Source: Mucilaginibacter sp. (GTDB lineage: Bacteria > Bacteroidota > Bacteroidia > Sphingobacteriales > Sphingobacteriaceae). Taken from it: DNA of 64,000 nucleotides. This document shows, one piece after another, positions 8,673 to 18,133 of this stretch (its first letter is position 1; every line of letters begins with the position of its first letter). The stretch spans positions 124,001-188,000 of the forward strand of contig NZ_JANYGH010000058.1 in NCBI RefSeq assembly GCF_025362475.1, written 5' to 3'. The translations under genes and the position numbers were made by a program. The notes beneath the pieces are model-generated. The model saw only the letters and a program-made list of their open reading frames with translations. It searched no databases and was not told where the DNA came from.

Positions 8673-9323
8673 TTAACAACTTGGTTTTACCGATGGATCA
8701 AAAGTAATTGGCGCCGCAGGCGAAGGCCACAGGCTTTGCGCATCCGGATACTTTTGTAGTATTCTGCCCACTGTTAAACCAGGGAAGGTTGAACCTAATA
8801 CATATTTTTGGTTTGGCGCAGAAGAAATTGCCGCCGGTATAGTTGGATCGGCAAAGTTATACCGCATTAATAAGCAGTTAAACGCGCCCGGATTTGACTG
8901 AACACCACCATTAGCCAAAATATAAACTGCCGAGGTGGGATCTTCAGGATCAATAAGGCCGGTTTCATCCATACCTGCCAACACTGCGTTAAGGCCAAAT
9001 GCTATTATAGGATGTTCAACAAATGAACTAATGTATGGTGCAAAATCAGCATCATAAATAGATTGTACCACAAATAAGCCCCTGTCATCCAGCGCCTGGA
9101 AACTTGGGATAGGAAGCCCTGCATTTTTACCTGCAGCTAAGTGATAAAACATAAAAAAGTGTACCCCTGTAGATGCTCTGATATCATTATTAGGCAATAC
9201 AGCTTGTTTAAGAGATGTTAACGCCTCGTTTACACTATCTGCCGATCCTTTTTTTACCGGAATGAACAGGAAAAGCATGTGCTGTTGTTCTGAAGGGGTT
9301 AGTTCTGTAATAGGAGAAGTCAT
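8673..9323 (-). CDS. Unrecognised 216 aa protein, first gene of the MNIO operon
   Basis: I do not recognise a named family. The protein lacks a signal peptide and membrane segments. Residues about 14-125 look like an alpha/beta ferredoxin-like fold: a strand MLFLFIPV, a helix, strands VHFFMFYHL and GLFVVQSIYDADFAPY, then a helix. This is reminiscent of dimeric alpha+beta barrel proteins and of one half of a Dyp peroxidase, but that is a structural guess. There are two cysteines, one of them the very last residue (KPSC). It is the promoter-proximal gene of the operon with the Dyp peroxidase, ferritin-like, MNIO and DUF2063-like genes. A role as a partner or scaffold of the peroxidase is possible. 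Confidence 0.65.
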   Translation of the reverse strand: MTSPITELTPSEQQHMLFLFIPVKKGSADSVNEALTSLKQAVLPNNDIRASTGVHFFMFYHLAAGKNAGLPIPSFQALDDRGLFVVQSIYDADFAPYISSFVEHPIIAFGLNAVLAGMDETGLIDPEDPTSAVYILANGGVQSNPGAFNCLLMRYNFADPTIPAAISSAPNQKYVLGSTFPGLTVGRILQKYPDAQSLWPSPAAPITFDPSVKPSC

Positions 9324-9483
9324 GATTATTTTGTTTAGGTTTATTTTACACCTACTCTTTTAAGGCTTTTCGGTATCCGCCTGTTGTATAAAATTGCTAT
9401 ATGTTAGGCCAAAGCTTATCCCTTTAGCCATTTTTTAGATGCTATTAATTTACACTCAAATATCCCGCTGACTTATTTTTCCT

Positions 9484-10392
9484 CTATAATAACTTACTTT
9501 CAGTTACATTTCCAAACCTGTAACTTATACTAACTTCATGCGTGGTAATATTTACCCCACCCAAATTATTGGATGATGTGCCAAACTGGTAACTATACCC
9601 TACCCTGAAAGCTTTGCCTATTACAGATAGCATAGCCGCCGCTTTTTTATCTGTGCGATAATTTAGCCCCAGCCCCAGCTGCTCCTTCAGATATAATGTA
9701 CCTGACATATTTGCAACAACAGGAGATCCATTTACATAGGAAATCAAGGTAGCCGGTTTAAACTTTACATCATCACTTACATCGGCCAGGTACGCGCCGG
9801 TAAAGTAATAATGCGTGCGCAGATAATTGGCTTGCTGCTCAGAAGCGTTGCCCAGGCTACGGATAGTAAACTCAGGTACCGAAAGACCGAGATAGTAATT
9901 GGGGCTATATAGCATCACTCCAAAACCAATATTGGGTTTTGTTTCGCGCACATCATTCATAAACTGCGGATCTGAGGCATCCAGCTGAGAATAATTACCA
10001 ACATAGTTACGAACCCCCAGGTTTAATGCAACTGCAAGGTAATTGGTTTCGGTTAGTTGTATCCCTTTAGCAAAAAATGCGTTAAATTCTATTTGATGTT
10101 CAACAGCCGCCTGGTCATTAAGTACATAAATTCCTGCTGCCCCATTAATTGATTCAATAGGAAAATTCGCGTTCAGCATCACACTGCTCGGAGCGCCGTC
10201 TATCCCAATAAACTGCTTGCGTCCCAGCACACTTACCGAGCCGGCTTTATCAAGCATTGAATAAGCAGGGTTTACCGCTGTAAGATTATCGGCATATTGG
10301 CTGTAACTATAAATCTGTTGCTGTGCAGAAACCTTGAAGCTGATTGATACCAGCAAAAAACTTAGAGCTATAATTGTTTTTTTGGTGAACAT
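9484..10392 (-). CDS. PorP/SprF-family type IX secretion-associated outer-membrane protein
   Basis: Beta-barrel protein of the PorP/SprF family, whose members sit in the outer membrane and support secretion or anchoring of specific type IX cargo. It shows a signal peptide cut after VSAQ, then QQIYSYSQYADNLTAVNPAY (a 20-residue family hallmark with the conserved NPAY), then repeated amphipathic strands such as GIDGAPSSVMLNANFPI and GVMLYSPNYYLGLSVPEF, ending in an aromatic-rich strand ISYRFGN. The length of 302 is typical. It lies downstream of the giant CHU_C-domain protein on the same strand. Such pairs usually mean that the PorP/SprF protein serves the adjacent adhesin. A terminator between them suggests separate or partly coupled transcription. 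Confidence 0.9.
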   Translation of the reverse strand: MFTKKTIIALSFLLVSISFKVSAQQQIYSYSQYADNLTAVNPAYSMLDKAGSVSVLGRKQFIGIDGAPSSVMLNANFPIESINGAAGIYVLNDQAAVEHQIEFNAFFAKGIQLTETNYLAVALNLGVRNYVGNYSQLDASDPQFMNDVRETKPNIGFGVMLYSPNYYLGLSVPEFTIRSLGNASEQQANYLRTHYYFTGAYLADVSDDVKFKPATLISYVNGSPVVANMSGTLYLKEQLGLGLNYRTDKKAAAMLSVIGKAFRVGYSYQFGTSSNNLGGVNITTHEVSISYRFGNVTESKLL

Positions 10393-10706
10393 GAGTATTA
10401 ATTGTGATGGCGCGTTTTATCAGGTATTTGTATTTTAAAGCTTTGGTACCTGGTTTCTACATGTAAATTCCGGCATCGTAAAACTTACGTAATGATAGAC
10501 TGAATTATTGAGTTACTGAAAGTGTATATTCACCTAAATTGTATTTTTTCACAAGCTGATTTCACCCTTTTTTATGGCATAAAATAAGGTTGAAATGAGT
10601 ATTAGGCAATCAATAATTAGCAGCCCCTTACTTTCATCAATCATATTTTTAACCCCGGCATTTTGTTTCCGCCGAGCTAACTGCAAAGGATATCTTTTAC
10701 AAATAA

Positions 10707-10743
10707 TCCCGACTGCTGATTAATGACAGATCAGCGGCCGGGA
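10707..10743 (-). terminator. Hairpin terminator after the giant adhesin gene
   Basis: A 14-bp stem (10707-10720 with 10730-10743) with two weak pairs and a nine-base loop starts 17 bp past the stop codon of the giant gene. The minus-strand transcript then runs into a moderately U-rich stretch. The rest of the 367-bp gap (10393-10759) is AT-rich and shows no gene. It must hold the PorP/SprF promoter. Confidence 0.65.
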
Positions 10744-10759
10744 CTAATTTTGTTATATT

Positions 10760-13700
10760 TTAATATTTAAGTACAATGTACCCGGTTTTACGTTTGGTTT
10801 CGGCACCATCCTTATACTCCAGCGAGTAATAGTAAGTACCTGGTTTTTGCAGTGACCCACTTTTGTTGGAGTGCCCATCAAACAGGTTGCCATTGCTGCC
10901 ATAACCTTTTACATCATATACCAACGCGCCGGCTGCATTCATGATAGACAGGTGATTGTCGGCGTATTTCTCTATGCCTTCAATGTTCAGGTAATCATTC
11001 AATCCGTCGCCATTTGGTGATACGGCCTGGTGAACTATGATATCATAGGAATTGGTGATGTTATTTGATTTTTTGGCTATACCCGCACTATTATCATCAT
11101 AAAGCGTGTGCAAAGCCAGCGTAAGTGGTGCATTGGATGACGTAACCTTGTTTATAACTACAGTGTATGTTCTTGTAGTTACTCCATCTTCGGCTGTTAC
11201 TACAGTTGTAACAGTTGTTGCACCGGCATCAATTGTTACGGGTATTGCAACCCCCGCGTTTGCTGCTGTACCATTAACTGTAACAGTTGCATTGCTATCA
11301 CTCAATGTTACTGTTTGCTGGATACTTGTAACTCCGGAATCTATCGATGTTGTGTAATCGTCTGTGGTGCCCACCCTGGTCAATACAGCACCGCTGACAG
11401 CTATCAAGGTAAGGGCTGCATCTGATGATTTCTTCTTAGTCACCGTTACGGTGTATGTACGGGTGGCAATCCCATCTTCGGCGGTTACTACAGTATTAAT
11501 ATCCGTGGCACCTGTGGCGTTAAGCGCCACTGTTGTAGCTGCCCCTGACGTTGCCGCTATATTATTTACCGTAAAAGTGGCGTGACTCTCACTCAGCGTT
11601 GCTCGCTGTTGTATACTGGTTACAGAAGAGCTTACAGATGTTGTGTAATGATCTGTCGTGCCCACCCGGGTCAATACAGCACCGCTGACTGCTATCAAGG
11701 TAAGGGCTGCATCTGATGATTTCTTCTTAGTCACCGTTACGGTGTATGTACGGGTGGCAATCCCATCTTCGGCAGTTACTACATTATTAATATCCGTGGT
11801 ACCTGTGGCGTTAAGCGCCACTGTTGTAGCTGTCCCTGATGTTGCCGCTATATTATTCACTGTAAAAGTGGCATGACTCTCGCTCAACGTTGCACTCTGT
11901 TGTATACTGGTTACAGAAGAACTTACAGATGTTGTGTAATGATCTGTGGTGCCCACCCGGGTCAATACAGCGCCGCTGACTGCTATCAAGGTAAGGGCTG
12001 CATCTGATGATTTCTTCTTACTCACGGTTACGGTGTATGTACGGGTGGCAATCCCATCTTCGGCAGTTACTGCAATAGCAATATTATTTGCACCTGCATT
12101 TATCGGGATATCAATTGTTCCGGTTACGCCATCAGGTGCGGTGCCATTTACTAACACTGTAGCGTTGGGCTCATTTGAAAAGGCCGAAAGTGTTATACTG
12201 CTTACACTGCTACCTACAACAGCAGTATAGCTGGTTGTACCTGCGGTAAATACCGGGCTAATCGTTGTGGCATTTATGCCGAGGCTGGCTAATGTAGCAT
12301 CGGCAGATGCAGCAGCCCTGTTAACCGTTAAAGTATAAGTTTTGGTTGTGCTGCCATCTTCGGCGGTTACTACAACGGGGATAGCATTGCTACCCTGGTT
12401 TAAAGCCACACTTAAACCAGACCCGGAAACAACGGCCAGCCCCCTTACCGTAATTACGGCATTTGCATTGGTAGTGGCCGGAGTTACAGTAATTGAACCT
12501 GTTGCATAATTTACGTTGGCGGTGTAGGTATCTGTACTGCTGCTAAACACCGGGCTAAGGGTGCCGGTACTAAGGTTAAGGCCTGCAAGAGTTGCATCGG
12601 CAGATGGAACTGTCCTGGTTATAGTTACTGTATATGTTTTGGTAGTACTGCCATCCTGTGAGGTTATGTTTGTGGTTACTGTGTTTGCACCCGCATTTAA
12701 CGGTATTAATACTGATGGCGTACCGGCATTGATGGTGGTTGTGTTACCTGCGTTGGTCACAGTAATGGTAGCGTTGGCTTCGGCCGTTGCCGGGGTAAAG
12801 TTCACAGACGAAACATTACCCGCAACTGTAGCCGTATAATTTACGGTGTTTCGGGAAAACGCGGGCGAAATAGCTCCGCTGCTCAAAACAATATTACCAA
12901 GGTAAGCCTGGTTTACAGACGGGCGAAGCACATTTAAAGCATAAGTTGTAAAATTCACGCCATCGGGTGCTGTTACCCTGACAGGGATGCGTTGGTTGCC
13001 TTCAAACAACGCACTGTTGGTGTACGAAGGAGTTGAAGCATCAATGGTTTGTCCGCCTGCTGTTACTGTTACCCCTGCTGCCGAAGCCACCGGCGTAACA
13101 GTAATAGCGTTGTCGCTGTTGGCTACCACTACTGTATAACTTGTTGTGCCCGGTGAAAAAGCGGGTGCAAGTACGCCTTTATCTACCGTTAACGAACTGA
13201 GCGTAACATCGGTAAACGGCAGCCTTATAGCATGTACGGTATAATATTGTGTATTAGAATTATCTGCTGCGGTAATACCTACAGTAAATACGTTATCACC
13301 TACGGCAAGTGGCAAGCTACCAGATGCACCACCAGATATAGCATATCCATTTACCGTAATAACCGTACCGCCTGGATCAGACGCGTTGGGGATAAGACTG
13401 ATTGCCGTTACATTGTTAGGAATAGTAGCAGTAAGGTTATTATTGGTCTGGTTAATGATAGCCGAATACTGTGCATTACCTGAAAGTATAACATTGATCA
13501 AACCTGCATTTGATGAATATGCCCGATTGATGGTAATATTATAGGTATTGTTACCGCCACCGAATGAGAGCACATTTACGGGTATAACGTTGACGCCCCC
13601 CTGTAAGGCTACAAATCTTGATGCTCCTACATTCACGAGCGCTCCGCCCACCCTTACTTCGGCATGGCTATCCTGTGCCACGGGCGCAATTACAATACCG

Positions 13701-16700
13701 GTTACATTGGGATCGCTAATGACCATCGTATAATCATTCGTTGCCGGATCAAATACAGGGATTAGCGGTGTTATTGTCCCATTGATGTTCATCGTTAAGC
13801 TTTGCAGCAAATTATTTGTCGAGAAATTCCTGGTTACATTTACGGTGTATGTTTTTTGAGTTGTTCCATCGCCGGCAGTAACCACGATCACCATAGGTTC
13901 AACTGCCGAAAAGTATTGGAGCGTGATGGCATTGCCGTTAGCAGTATTTAAAGCCGCCCCGTTAATGGTTATCGTCGAGCCATCGTTTGTAGCAATTGGC
14001 TTTAGGATGAAGGCCGTTACATCGCCGGTTACCGTAGTGTTATAGGTATAAGTACCACTGTCGAAAGGCACATCCAATCCCGAATTGGTGGTAATTATCC
14101 CCAGACCGGCAAGTGTAGCGTCTGTTGATGCGACACGCTGTACATTTACGTTATACGTGTTTGACGCACCATTTTGAGCAACTACAGTTATTGGTACAGC
14201 GTTATCGCCCACTGCAAGCGGAGTGGTTAAAGCTATGCCCGAAGGTGCGGAATACCCATTTATTGATGCCAATGCAGTAACGTCATAAGCAGGTGTGATA
14301 TCGATAGAGGTGGTTGCATTGCTTACCTGAACGGTATAGTTATTGACGCCGCTGCCGAAAGCCGGACTAAGTGAACCTGTACTTACTGCCAGGCTGCTTA
14401 GCAAGTTATTTGACGAGAAGGCGCGGTTAATAACGAGGCCATAATAATTTTGCGTTGTGCCATCTTGCGCGGTGATCACTACATTGTAGGTGTTATCGCC
14501 TAAGCTGAGCGGAAGAGTTACCGGCGTGCCCGAGTTAAATGGTGTACCATTGACCGTTAATGTGGCATTTGATTCGTGCACTATTGCTGTAAGATCAAAG
14601 CTGGTAAGTGTATTGCCCACACTTGTCCTATATACATTGTAAATATCAGGTGATGGGAGTGTGCCAGTACTGATGCTAAAGCTGTTTAATGTTGCATCTG
14701 ATGACGGCAAACGGGTTACCGTAATATTATAAGGATTTGTGGTGGTACCATCCTGCGCGGTTACATTTACCGGGATAATGTTGGGGCCAACGTTTAAAGA
14801 GATGGCGCCCGATGACGCGCCGGATGTTACCTGGTTACCATTAACCGTTACTCCCGCGTTAACATCTGATAAGGTTGGTGTTAACGTTAAAGAAGTAACA
14901 CCTGTTGCAACCGTTGCAGTATAATTATTAGTGCCTGATGCAAACGAAGGAGATAAACTACCCTGGCTGATAGATAAGCTGCTCAGGTTACCATTGGTTG
15001 ATAAGAATATTGAAAATGCCGAAGCATTTGAAGCATCCTGCGCAATGTTATAATTAGCCGAGCTTAATCCCGAGCCGTTGATGGCATACGTGCCGACCGG
15101 CGTACTTAATGTTACCGCTGTGCTAAAGCTAAGCGTACCTGTAGTAGCTGATGCCTGGGTATCGCCGTTTAAAAAGCCCGTTATGGTACCTGTTACTGAT
15201 GGGTTTGCCGTATTAAATGCGCGACTTGCCGGGGTGGCAACATAGCTTAAGGTATTTTTGGCGATGGTTAAGGCCGTATTGTTGGCAGCAGCGGCAATTA
15301 AATTATAGTTGGCTGCCGTTACTCCGCTTAATGTTATGGGGTAACCGCCAACACTGCTGGTTGTGGTAGCTGTGGTATTATAAACCGGCGTACCTGCCAG
15401 GGCAGTAGCGGCGGTTTCATTGTTGACATAGCCGGTTATGGCACCGCTTAGCGAAGGATTTGCCTCACCGTAATGCTTGGAGGCGGCCTGCGCCGTAAAC
15501 GTTAAATTAGCCTTGGTTATGGTAAATATAGTGGTGTTGGAGGCTGCAGGCGTAAAAGTGTAGTTGAGCGCATCCAATCCATTAACCGTTACAGGGTAAC
15601 TGCCTATGGGGCTACTTTCAGTAGCTGTAGTGGCATAGGCAAATGAAAAGGCAACCTGGTCAATAGTCTGGCCGTTGGCTAAACCCGTAAATACTACGTT
15701 AAACAATGGGTTTGCAGCTCCATATACCTTGGTTGCGGGCTGTGCCGTATAAGTGATAACGATCTTATTAAGCGTTAAGGCCGTACTATTTGCCGTGGCC
15801 TGTACAAAACTATAATTGGCTGCGCTTAGGCCGCTCCCGGTTATCGGGTACTTGATCACTTTTGTATTGTCGGTGGTTACCGGACTGGTGGCATTAGCGG
15901 TTGAGGTAAAAACCATCGTACCTGTTGTGGCCGTTGCCTTGCTATCACCGTTTACAAAACCGCTTACCGAACCCGTAAAAGTTGGATTGGCTGCGCCGTA
16001 ATCGCGCGATGCGGCATCGGCAGTATAGGTTAATACTGCTTTATTAACCGTTAATTGCTGGCTTACATTTGTTGCTGCCAAATAAGTAGTATTACCCGCC
16101 TGCGATGCAGTGATATTTACAGTACCCACGCCTACAATGTGTACAAGGCCGGCGCTGGTTACTGTAGCAACATTGGCATTATCGCTGGTGTAGGATACGG
16201 GCAGCGTACTGGCCGCTACCGCGCCTAAAGTAAAATCTGCTGCCCCGTAAGTAACTGCCGGAATACTATTAAAGGTGATGGCTTGGGGCGTTTTATCCTT
16301 GGTAATAGTGGTAGTATATATTTTGGTGGTGATGCCATCCTGCGCTGTTACCACGGTTGTGATGATATTACTACCCGGATTTAAACTGAGCGCCCCTGAT
16401 GCAGAACCCGAGGCCACAGTTGTGTTGTTAACTTTTACGGTAGCATTGGCCTGTGCTATTACAGGAGTAAGGGTTATTGATGTTACGTTATAGGTTACAT
16501 TTGCCGTGTACGCATTTGTAATGCCCGAGAATACCGGACTTAATGTGCCTGAACTTAGTGCCAAACTCGTAAGATAGGCATTATTGGACAACGTTGTAAA
16601 GCTTTTTACATCTCCATATGACGTACCGGCCGCACTGGTTGCGTAAGCTCTGGCATAGTACAAGGTAACAGGACTAAGCCCGTTTAGCCCTCCCGAAAAT

Positions 16701-17899
16701 GAACCTGTACCTGACCCTATAGCCTGTTTCTGATCTGTACCAATAACCGGTAGTGTATTTGTACTGCTATACACTATCCCTGTTTCTGTAACTGCAATAT
16801 CACTGTAGGTTACGCTACCTCCCATGGTTACGGTAGTCGAGGATATATTGCTTACCGTTGCGGTTGAAAGCCTTGCAAGATCTGGTGCCCACAAGCCCGT
16901 TACTATAGCCGGAAATGCCGGAATTCTTGATCCATCCAACAGCGTGCTTACTGCCCCTGTTGTAAGATCGACGCTATTTATACTGCGGGTGGTTATACTG
17001 CCACCCGGATTGCCATCGGCATAGTAGATTTTATTATGACCAAAGTCCGCGGCCATACAATAGCTGGGCTGGGCAGATACTTTAGATTTAACGGTTGTTT
17101 GTCCTGTACCGTCCGGGTGAACTTTAAATAACGCGTCGTTATCCCCTAATGCCGCAGTATTCTCCGATGTCAGCATATAAATATAATCCGTTACGGGGTC
17201 ATACGCGCAGTCAACACCCACCAAAGGTCCAGATGCCGCAACAGTAGGTATAGTACGGGTTACCGAGTTGTCTGCCAGGTTAATTACAACCAAACTATGG
17301 TCGGCAAAAAGGTTTTCGTATACAAATGCTCGGTTGTTTTTTGGATCAAGCGCCAGGAATGTTGGATTTTTACAAAAACCAGATACTAACGATGTTGAAC
17401 CAGTGCCATCCGGCTTTACGCGCCAAAGGGCATCATTAGTGCCCGCGACGCTGGTTGTTGCATCCTGCGTTACATAGTAAATATAGTCATTTACCGGATC
17501 GTATCTTATCGACTGAATCCTCACAGGAATTGTTAGCGTAATAAATTTTATAATTGCGCCTGTTGTTAAATTCACAACCTTTATACCTATACCGTTTGGT
17601 GGCGTTGTAGTATAAGCTTCATAAATAAAAGCCCTGTTATGTTGCAGGTCCACCTGTAACAGTATAGGCGAAGGCGTAAAATTAGACGCAAAGTCTGTTT
17701 TATTGCCTCCCTGATAGTCTAAACTATGGATTCCGTCATCTGCTGACTGAGCGGTACCTTTACCATCATTTGTTACATAATATACTTGCGCATTACTATT
17801 AAACCCAGCAAGCAACATCGCCCCAAACAGCAATAAAGCCATCAATGTGTGCAGATTAACTTTAAACAGGTTAATTAAAAGAGGTAAAAGTTTTTTCAT
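10760..17899 (-). CDS. Giant T9SS-secreted repeat protein (propeller, cadherin-like, MBG domains, CHU_C end)
   Basis: 2379-residue surface or adhesin-like protein. A signal peptide (about 1-38, ending NAQ) is followed by a repeat propeller (about 40-345; paired motifs of the type DPVNDYIYYVTQ and DPKNNRAFVYEN), an FN3-like module (about 345-437), one cadherin-like beta-sandwich, a Big_2-like domain (about 540-620), four MBG domains (about 620-965; DYGAANPTFTGSVSGF pattern) and about 13 further cadherin-like sandwiches (970-2275; SSDATLxxLxxSxGxLSPxF...Y pattern). The final 90 residues form a gliding-motility-type C-terminal domain (AVSPNGDGLNDYLNIEGIE, then LVYDVKGYG), the type B sorting signal of the type IX system. 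Three C-terminal sandwiches are near-identical. The PorP/SprF-like gene downstream is its likely partner. Adhesion or biofilm function is inferred from domains only. Confidence 0.92.
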   Translation of the reverse strand: MKKLLPLLINLFKVNLHTLMALLLFGAMLLAGFNSNAQVYYVTNDGKGTAQSADDGIHSLDYQGGNKTDFASNFTPSPILLQVDLQHNRAFIYEAYTTTPPNGIGIKVVNLTTGAIIKFITLTIPVRIQSIRYDPVNDYIYYVTQDATTSVAGTNDALWRVKPDGTGSTSLVSGFCKNPTFLALDPKNNRAFVYENLFADHSLVVINLADNSVTRTIPTVAASGPLVGVDCAYDPVTDYIYMLTSENTAALGDNDALFKVHPDGTGQTTVKSKVSAQPSYCMAADFGHNKIYYADGNPGGSITTRSINSVDLTTGAVSTLLDGSRIPAFPAIVTGLWAPDLARLSTATVSNISSTTVTMGGSVTYSDIAVTETGIVYSSTNTLPVIGTDQKQAIGSGTGSFSGGLNGLSPVTLYYARAYATSAAGTSYGDVKSFTTLSNNAYLTSLALSSGTLSPVFSGITNAYTANVTYNVTSITLTPVIAQANATVKVNNTTVASGSASGALSLNPGSNIITTVVTAQDGITTKIYTTTITKDKTPQAITFNSIPAVTYGAADFTLGAVAASTLPVSYTSDNANVATVTSAGLVHIVGVGTVNITASQAGNTTYLAATNVSQQLTVNKAVLTYTADAASRDYGAANPTFTGSVSGFVNGDSKATATTGTMVFTSTANATSPVTTDNTKVIKYPITGSGLSAANYSFVQATANSTALTLNKIVITYTAQPATKVYGAANPLFNVVFTGLANGQTIDQVAFSFAYATTATESSPIGSYPVTVNGLDALNYTFTPAASNTTIFTITKANLTFTAQAASKHYGEANPSLSGAITGYVNNETAATALAGTPVYNTTATTTSSVGGYPITLSGVTAANYNLIAAAANNTALTIAKNTLSYVATPASRAFNTANPSVTGTITGFLNGDTQASATTGTLSFSTAVTLSTPVGTYAINGSGLSSANYNIAQDASNASAFSIFLSTNGNLSSLSISQGSLSPSFASGTNNYTATVATGVTSLTLTPTLSDVNAGVTVNGNQVTSGASSGAISLNVGPNIIPVNVTAQDGTTTNPYNITVTRLPSSDATLNSFSISTGTLPSPDIYNVYRTSVGNTLTSFDLTAIVHESNATLTVNGTPFNSGTPVTLPLSLGDNTYNVVITAQDGTTQNYYGLVINRAFSSNNLLSSLAVSTGSLSPAFGSGVNNYTVQVSNATTSIDITPAYDVTALASINGYSAPSGIALTTPLAVGDNAVPITVVAQNGASNTYNVNVQRVASTDATLAGLGIITTNSGLDVPFDSGTYTYNTTVTGDVTAFILKPIATNDGSTITINGAALNTANGNAITLQYFSAVEPMVIVVTAGDGTTQKTYTVNVTRNFSTNNLLQSLTMNINGTITPLIPVFDPATNDYTMVISDPNVTGIVIAPVAQDSHAEVRVGGALVNVGASRFVALQGGVNVIPVNVLSFGGGNNTYNITINRAYSSNAGLINVILSGNAQYSAIINQTNNNLTATIPNNVTAISLIPNASDPGGTVITVNGYAISGGASGSLPLAVGDNVFTVGITAADNSNTQYYTVHAIRLPFTDVTLSSLTVDKGVLAPAFSPGTTSYTVVVANSDNAITVTPVASAAGVTVTAGGQTIDASTPSYTNSALFEGNQRIPVRVTAPDGVNFTTYALNVLRPSVNQAYLGNIVLSSGAISPAFSRNTVNYTATVAGNVSSVNFTPATAEANATITVTNAGNTTTINAGTPSVLIPLNAGANTVTTNITSQDGSTTKTYTVTITRTVPSADATLAGLNLSTGTLSPVFSSSTDTYTANVNYATGSITVTPATTNANAVITVRGLAVVSGSGLSVALNQGSNAIPVVVTAEDGSTTKTYTLTVNRAAASADATLASLGINATTISPVFTAGTTSYTAVVGSSVSSITLSAFSNEPNATVLVNGTAPDGVTGTIDIPINAGANNIAIAVTAEDGIATRTYTVTVSKKKSSDAALTLIAVSGAVLTRVGTTDHYTTSVSSSVTSIQQSATLSESHATFTVNNIAATSGTATTVALNATGTTDINNVVTAEDGIATRTYTVTVTKKKSSDAALTLIAVSGAVLTRVGTTDHYTTSVSSSVTSIQQRATLSESHATFTVNNIAATSGAATTVALNATGATDINTVVTAEDGIATRTYTVTVTKKKSSDAALTLIAVSGAVLTRVGTTDDYTTSIDSGVTSIQQTVTLSDSNATVTVNGTAANAGVAIPVTIDAGATTVTTVVTAEDGVTTRTYTVVINKVTSSNAPLTLALHTLYDDNSAGIAKKSNNITNSYDIIVHQAVSPNGDGLNDYLNIEGIEKYADNHLSIMNAAGALVYDVKGYGSNGNLFDGHSNKSGSLQKPGTYYYSLEYKDGAETKRKTGYIVLKY
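11346..12073 (-). repeat. Near-identical 291-bp in-frame tandem repeats
   Basis: Copies begin at 11346, 11637 and 11928 with an exact 291-bp period (97 codons). The first two are full length and the third is identical only over its first half, to about 12073. Each encodes one cadherin-like sandwich with the signature SSDAALTLIAVSGAVLTRVG. Neighbouring sandwiches outside this block have diverged strongly. The block therefore reflects recent tandem duplication or gene conversion, and its copy number may vary between strains. Confidence 0.9.
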
Positions 17900-18038
17900 T
17901 TTTGAGGTTTAGGGAACTTGTCTGTTGAATATCGGCTTGATATTATATTTTAATTTTAAGGTATTATCCTTAAGTTGTTAAAGCATAATTCAAACCTGCT
18001 GCTTGCTATGTTCGTAATTTGACATTACTTGGTATAGC

Positions 18039-18080
18039 GTTGCCCCTGCCTTATTTATGGTTAAATAAGGCAGGGGTAAC
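18039..18080. other. Strong 19-bp hairpin in the leader of the giant gene
   Basis: Arms 18039-18057 and 18062-18080 pair over 19 bp with one G.U (plus strand) and a four-base loop. The T-run (18083-18092) follows the hairpin on the plus strand, the wrong orientation for a terminator of the collar gene or of any other minus-strand transcript. It lies between the collar gene stop and the giant gene start. It may still reduce read-through, or terminate an antisense RNA. Confidence 0.6.
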
Positions 18081-18133
18081 ACTTTATTTTTTACCCTTGC
18101 AAATTGTATATCAGCATTGGGTAGCGTTAATGA

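Noticed and set aside
11346..12073. CRISPR array
   Set aside because: The 291-bp repeats are contiguous, in frame and coding; there are no spacers and no cas genes.
11106..12839. A string of plus-strand open frames inside the giant gene
   Set aside because: They are antisense shadows of Thr/Val/Ser-rich repeats, follow the repeat period, and lack independent start signals or known domains.
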